DNA from: Sinonovacula constricta
Taxonomy: Eukaryota; Mollusca; Bivalvia; Cardiida; Solecurtidae
DNA length: 64,000 bases
NCBI GenBank assembly: GCA_007844125.1
Contig: CM017567.1
Span: 3,095,660-3,159,659, forward strand
Reading direction: 5' to 3'
Part shown: positions 63,739 to 64,000 of the stretch, piece after piece
Position numbering within the stretch: position 1 is the stretch's first letter
Layout of the letters: each line of letters starts with the position of its first letter
Notes under the pieces: model-generated
What the model was told of the DNA's origin: nothing
What the model saw: only the letters and a program-made list of their open reading frames with translations
The model's database searches: none
Position numbers and translations under genes: made by a program

Positions 63739-64000
63739 TATCAACTTTGTCAAAAACAATGAATATATATAACTATATATACAAATATAAAATAAAATGT
63801 TTATATTTACTAAACTTTTACTTCTTTTAATCAACACACTTTTTTGTGTGCAAACAATAACAGCAAACTGGATTTATTTATTAATTAATCAACAGGACCT
63901 TTATAAAAGATTAAACCTAAGTGTCACATATACACAACAAGACCAGTCTTTTTATATTATTAGCAAGGCTAACTAACAAGGCAATTATACACACAATCCA

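Overview
The window is eukaryotic, AT-rich, intron-rich and full of repeats. It most resembles a mollusc genome, probably a bivalve. This is inferred from intron structure, the kinds of mobile element present, and the protein architecture (a receptor tyrosine phosphatase with a long cysteine-rich repeat ectodomain). The species cannot be read from the sequence.

The only host genes I can support are two tandem paralogues on the minus strand. Both encode receptor-type protein tyrosine phosphatases (RPTPs). Gene A (19173 down to 2374) rebuilds as 21 exons. Every splice phase is consistent and gives 1111 residues: signal peptide, about nine cysteine-rich repeats in one giant exon, one membrane helix, a juxtamembrane region, a canonical phosphatase domain D1 ([13 protein letters not shown]), a degenerate second domain D2, and a C-terminal tail with two Tyr-x-Asn-Val motifs. 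Gene B (54887 down to 37386) has 20 of the same 21 exons, nearly all of identical length. It carries two lesions: an in-frame TAA in the exon just after the membrane segment (49250-49252), and loss of exon 16, which encodes the start of D2. As read, B encodes a 362-residue membrane-anchored ectodomain with no phosphatase. It could be a young pseudogene or a decoy-like receptor.

Layout: 1-2373, 3' flank of A; 2374-19173, gene A; 19174-26300, upstream region of A with duplicated blocks (called X and Y here) and a TIR-arm family; 26600-28900, a broken non-LTR retrotransposon interrupted by other repeats; 29750-31685, a 1.9 kb purine-rich minisatellite; 32799-33743, a broken Tc1-type transposase; 35740-37385, 3' flank of B, homologous to that of A; 37386-54887, gene B; 55000-59270, repeats and unassigned DNA; 59270-62840, upstream blocks Y' and X' in swapped order relative to A; 63500-63740, a SINE-like fragment matching one in gene A.

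The two genes, their 3' flanks and their upstream blocks show that the locus grew by segmental tandem duplication with a period of about 35 kb. Mobile elements then made the introns diverge while A kept an intact reading frame and B decayed.
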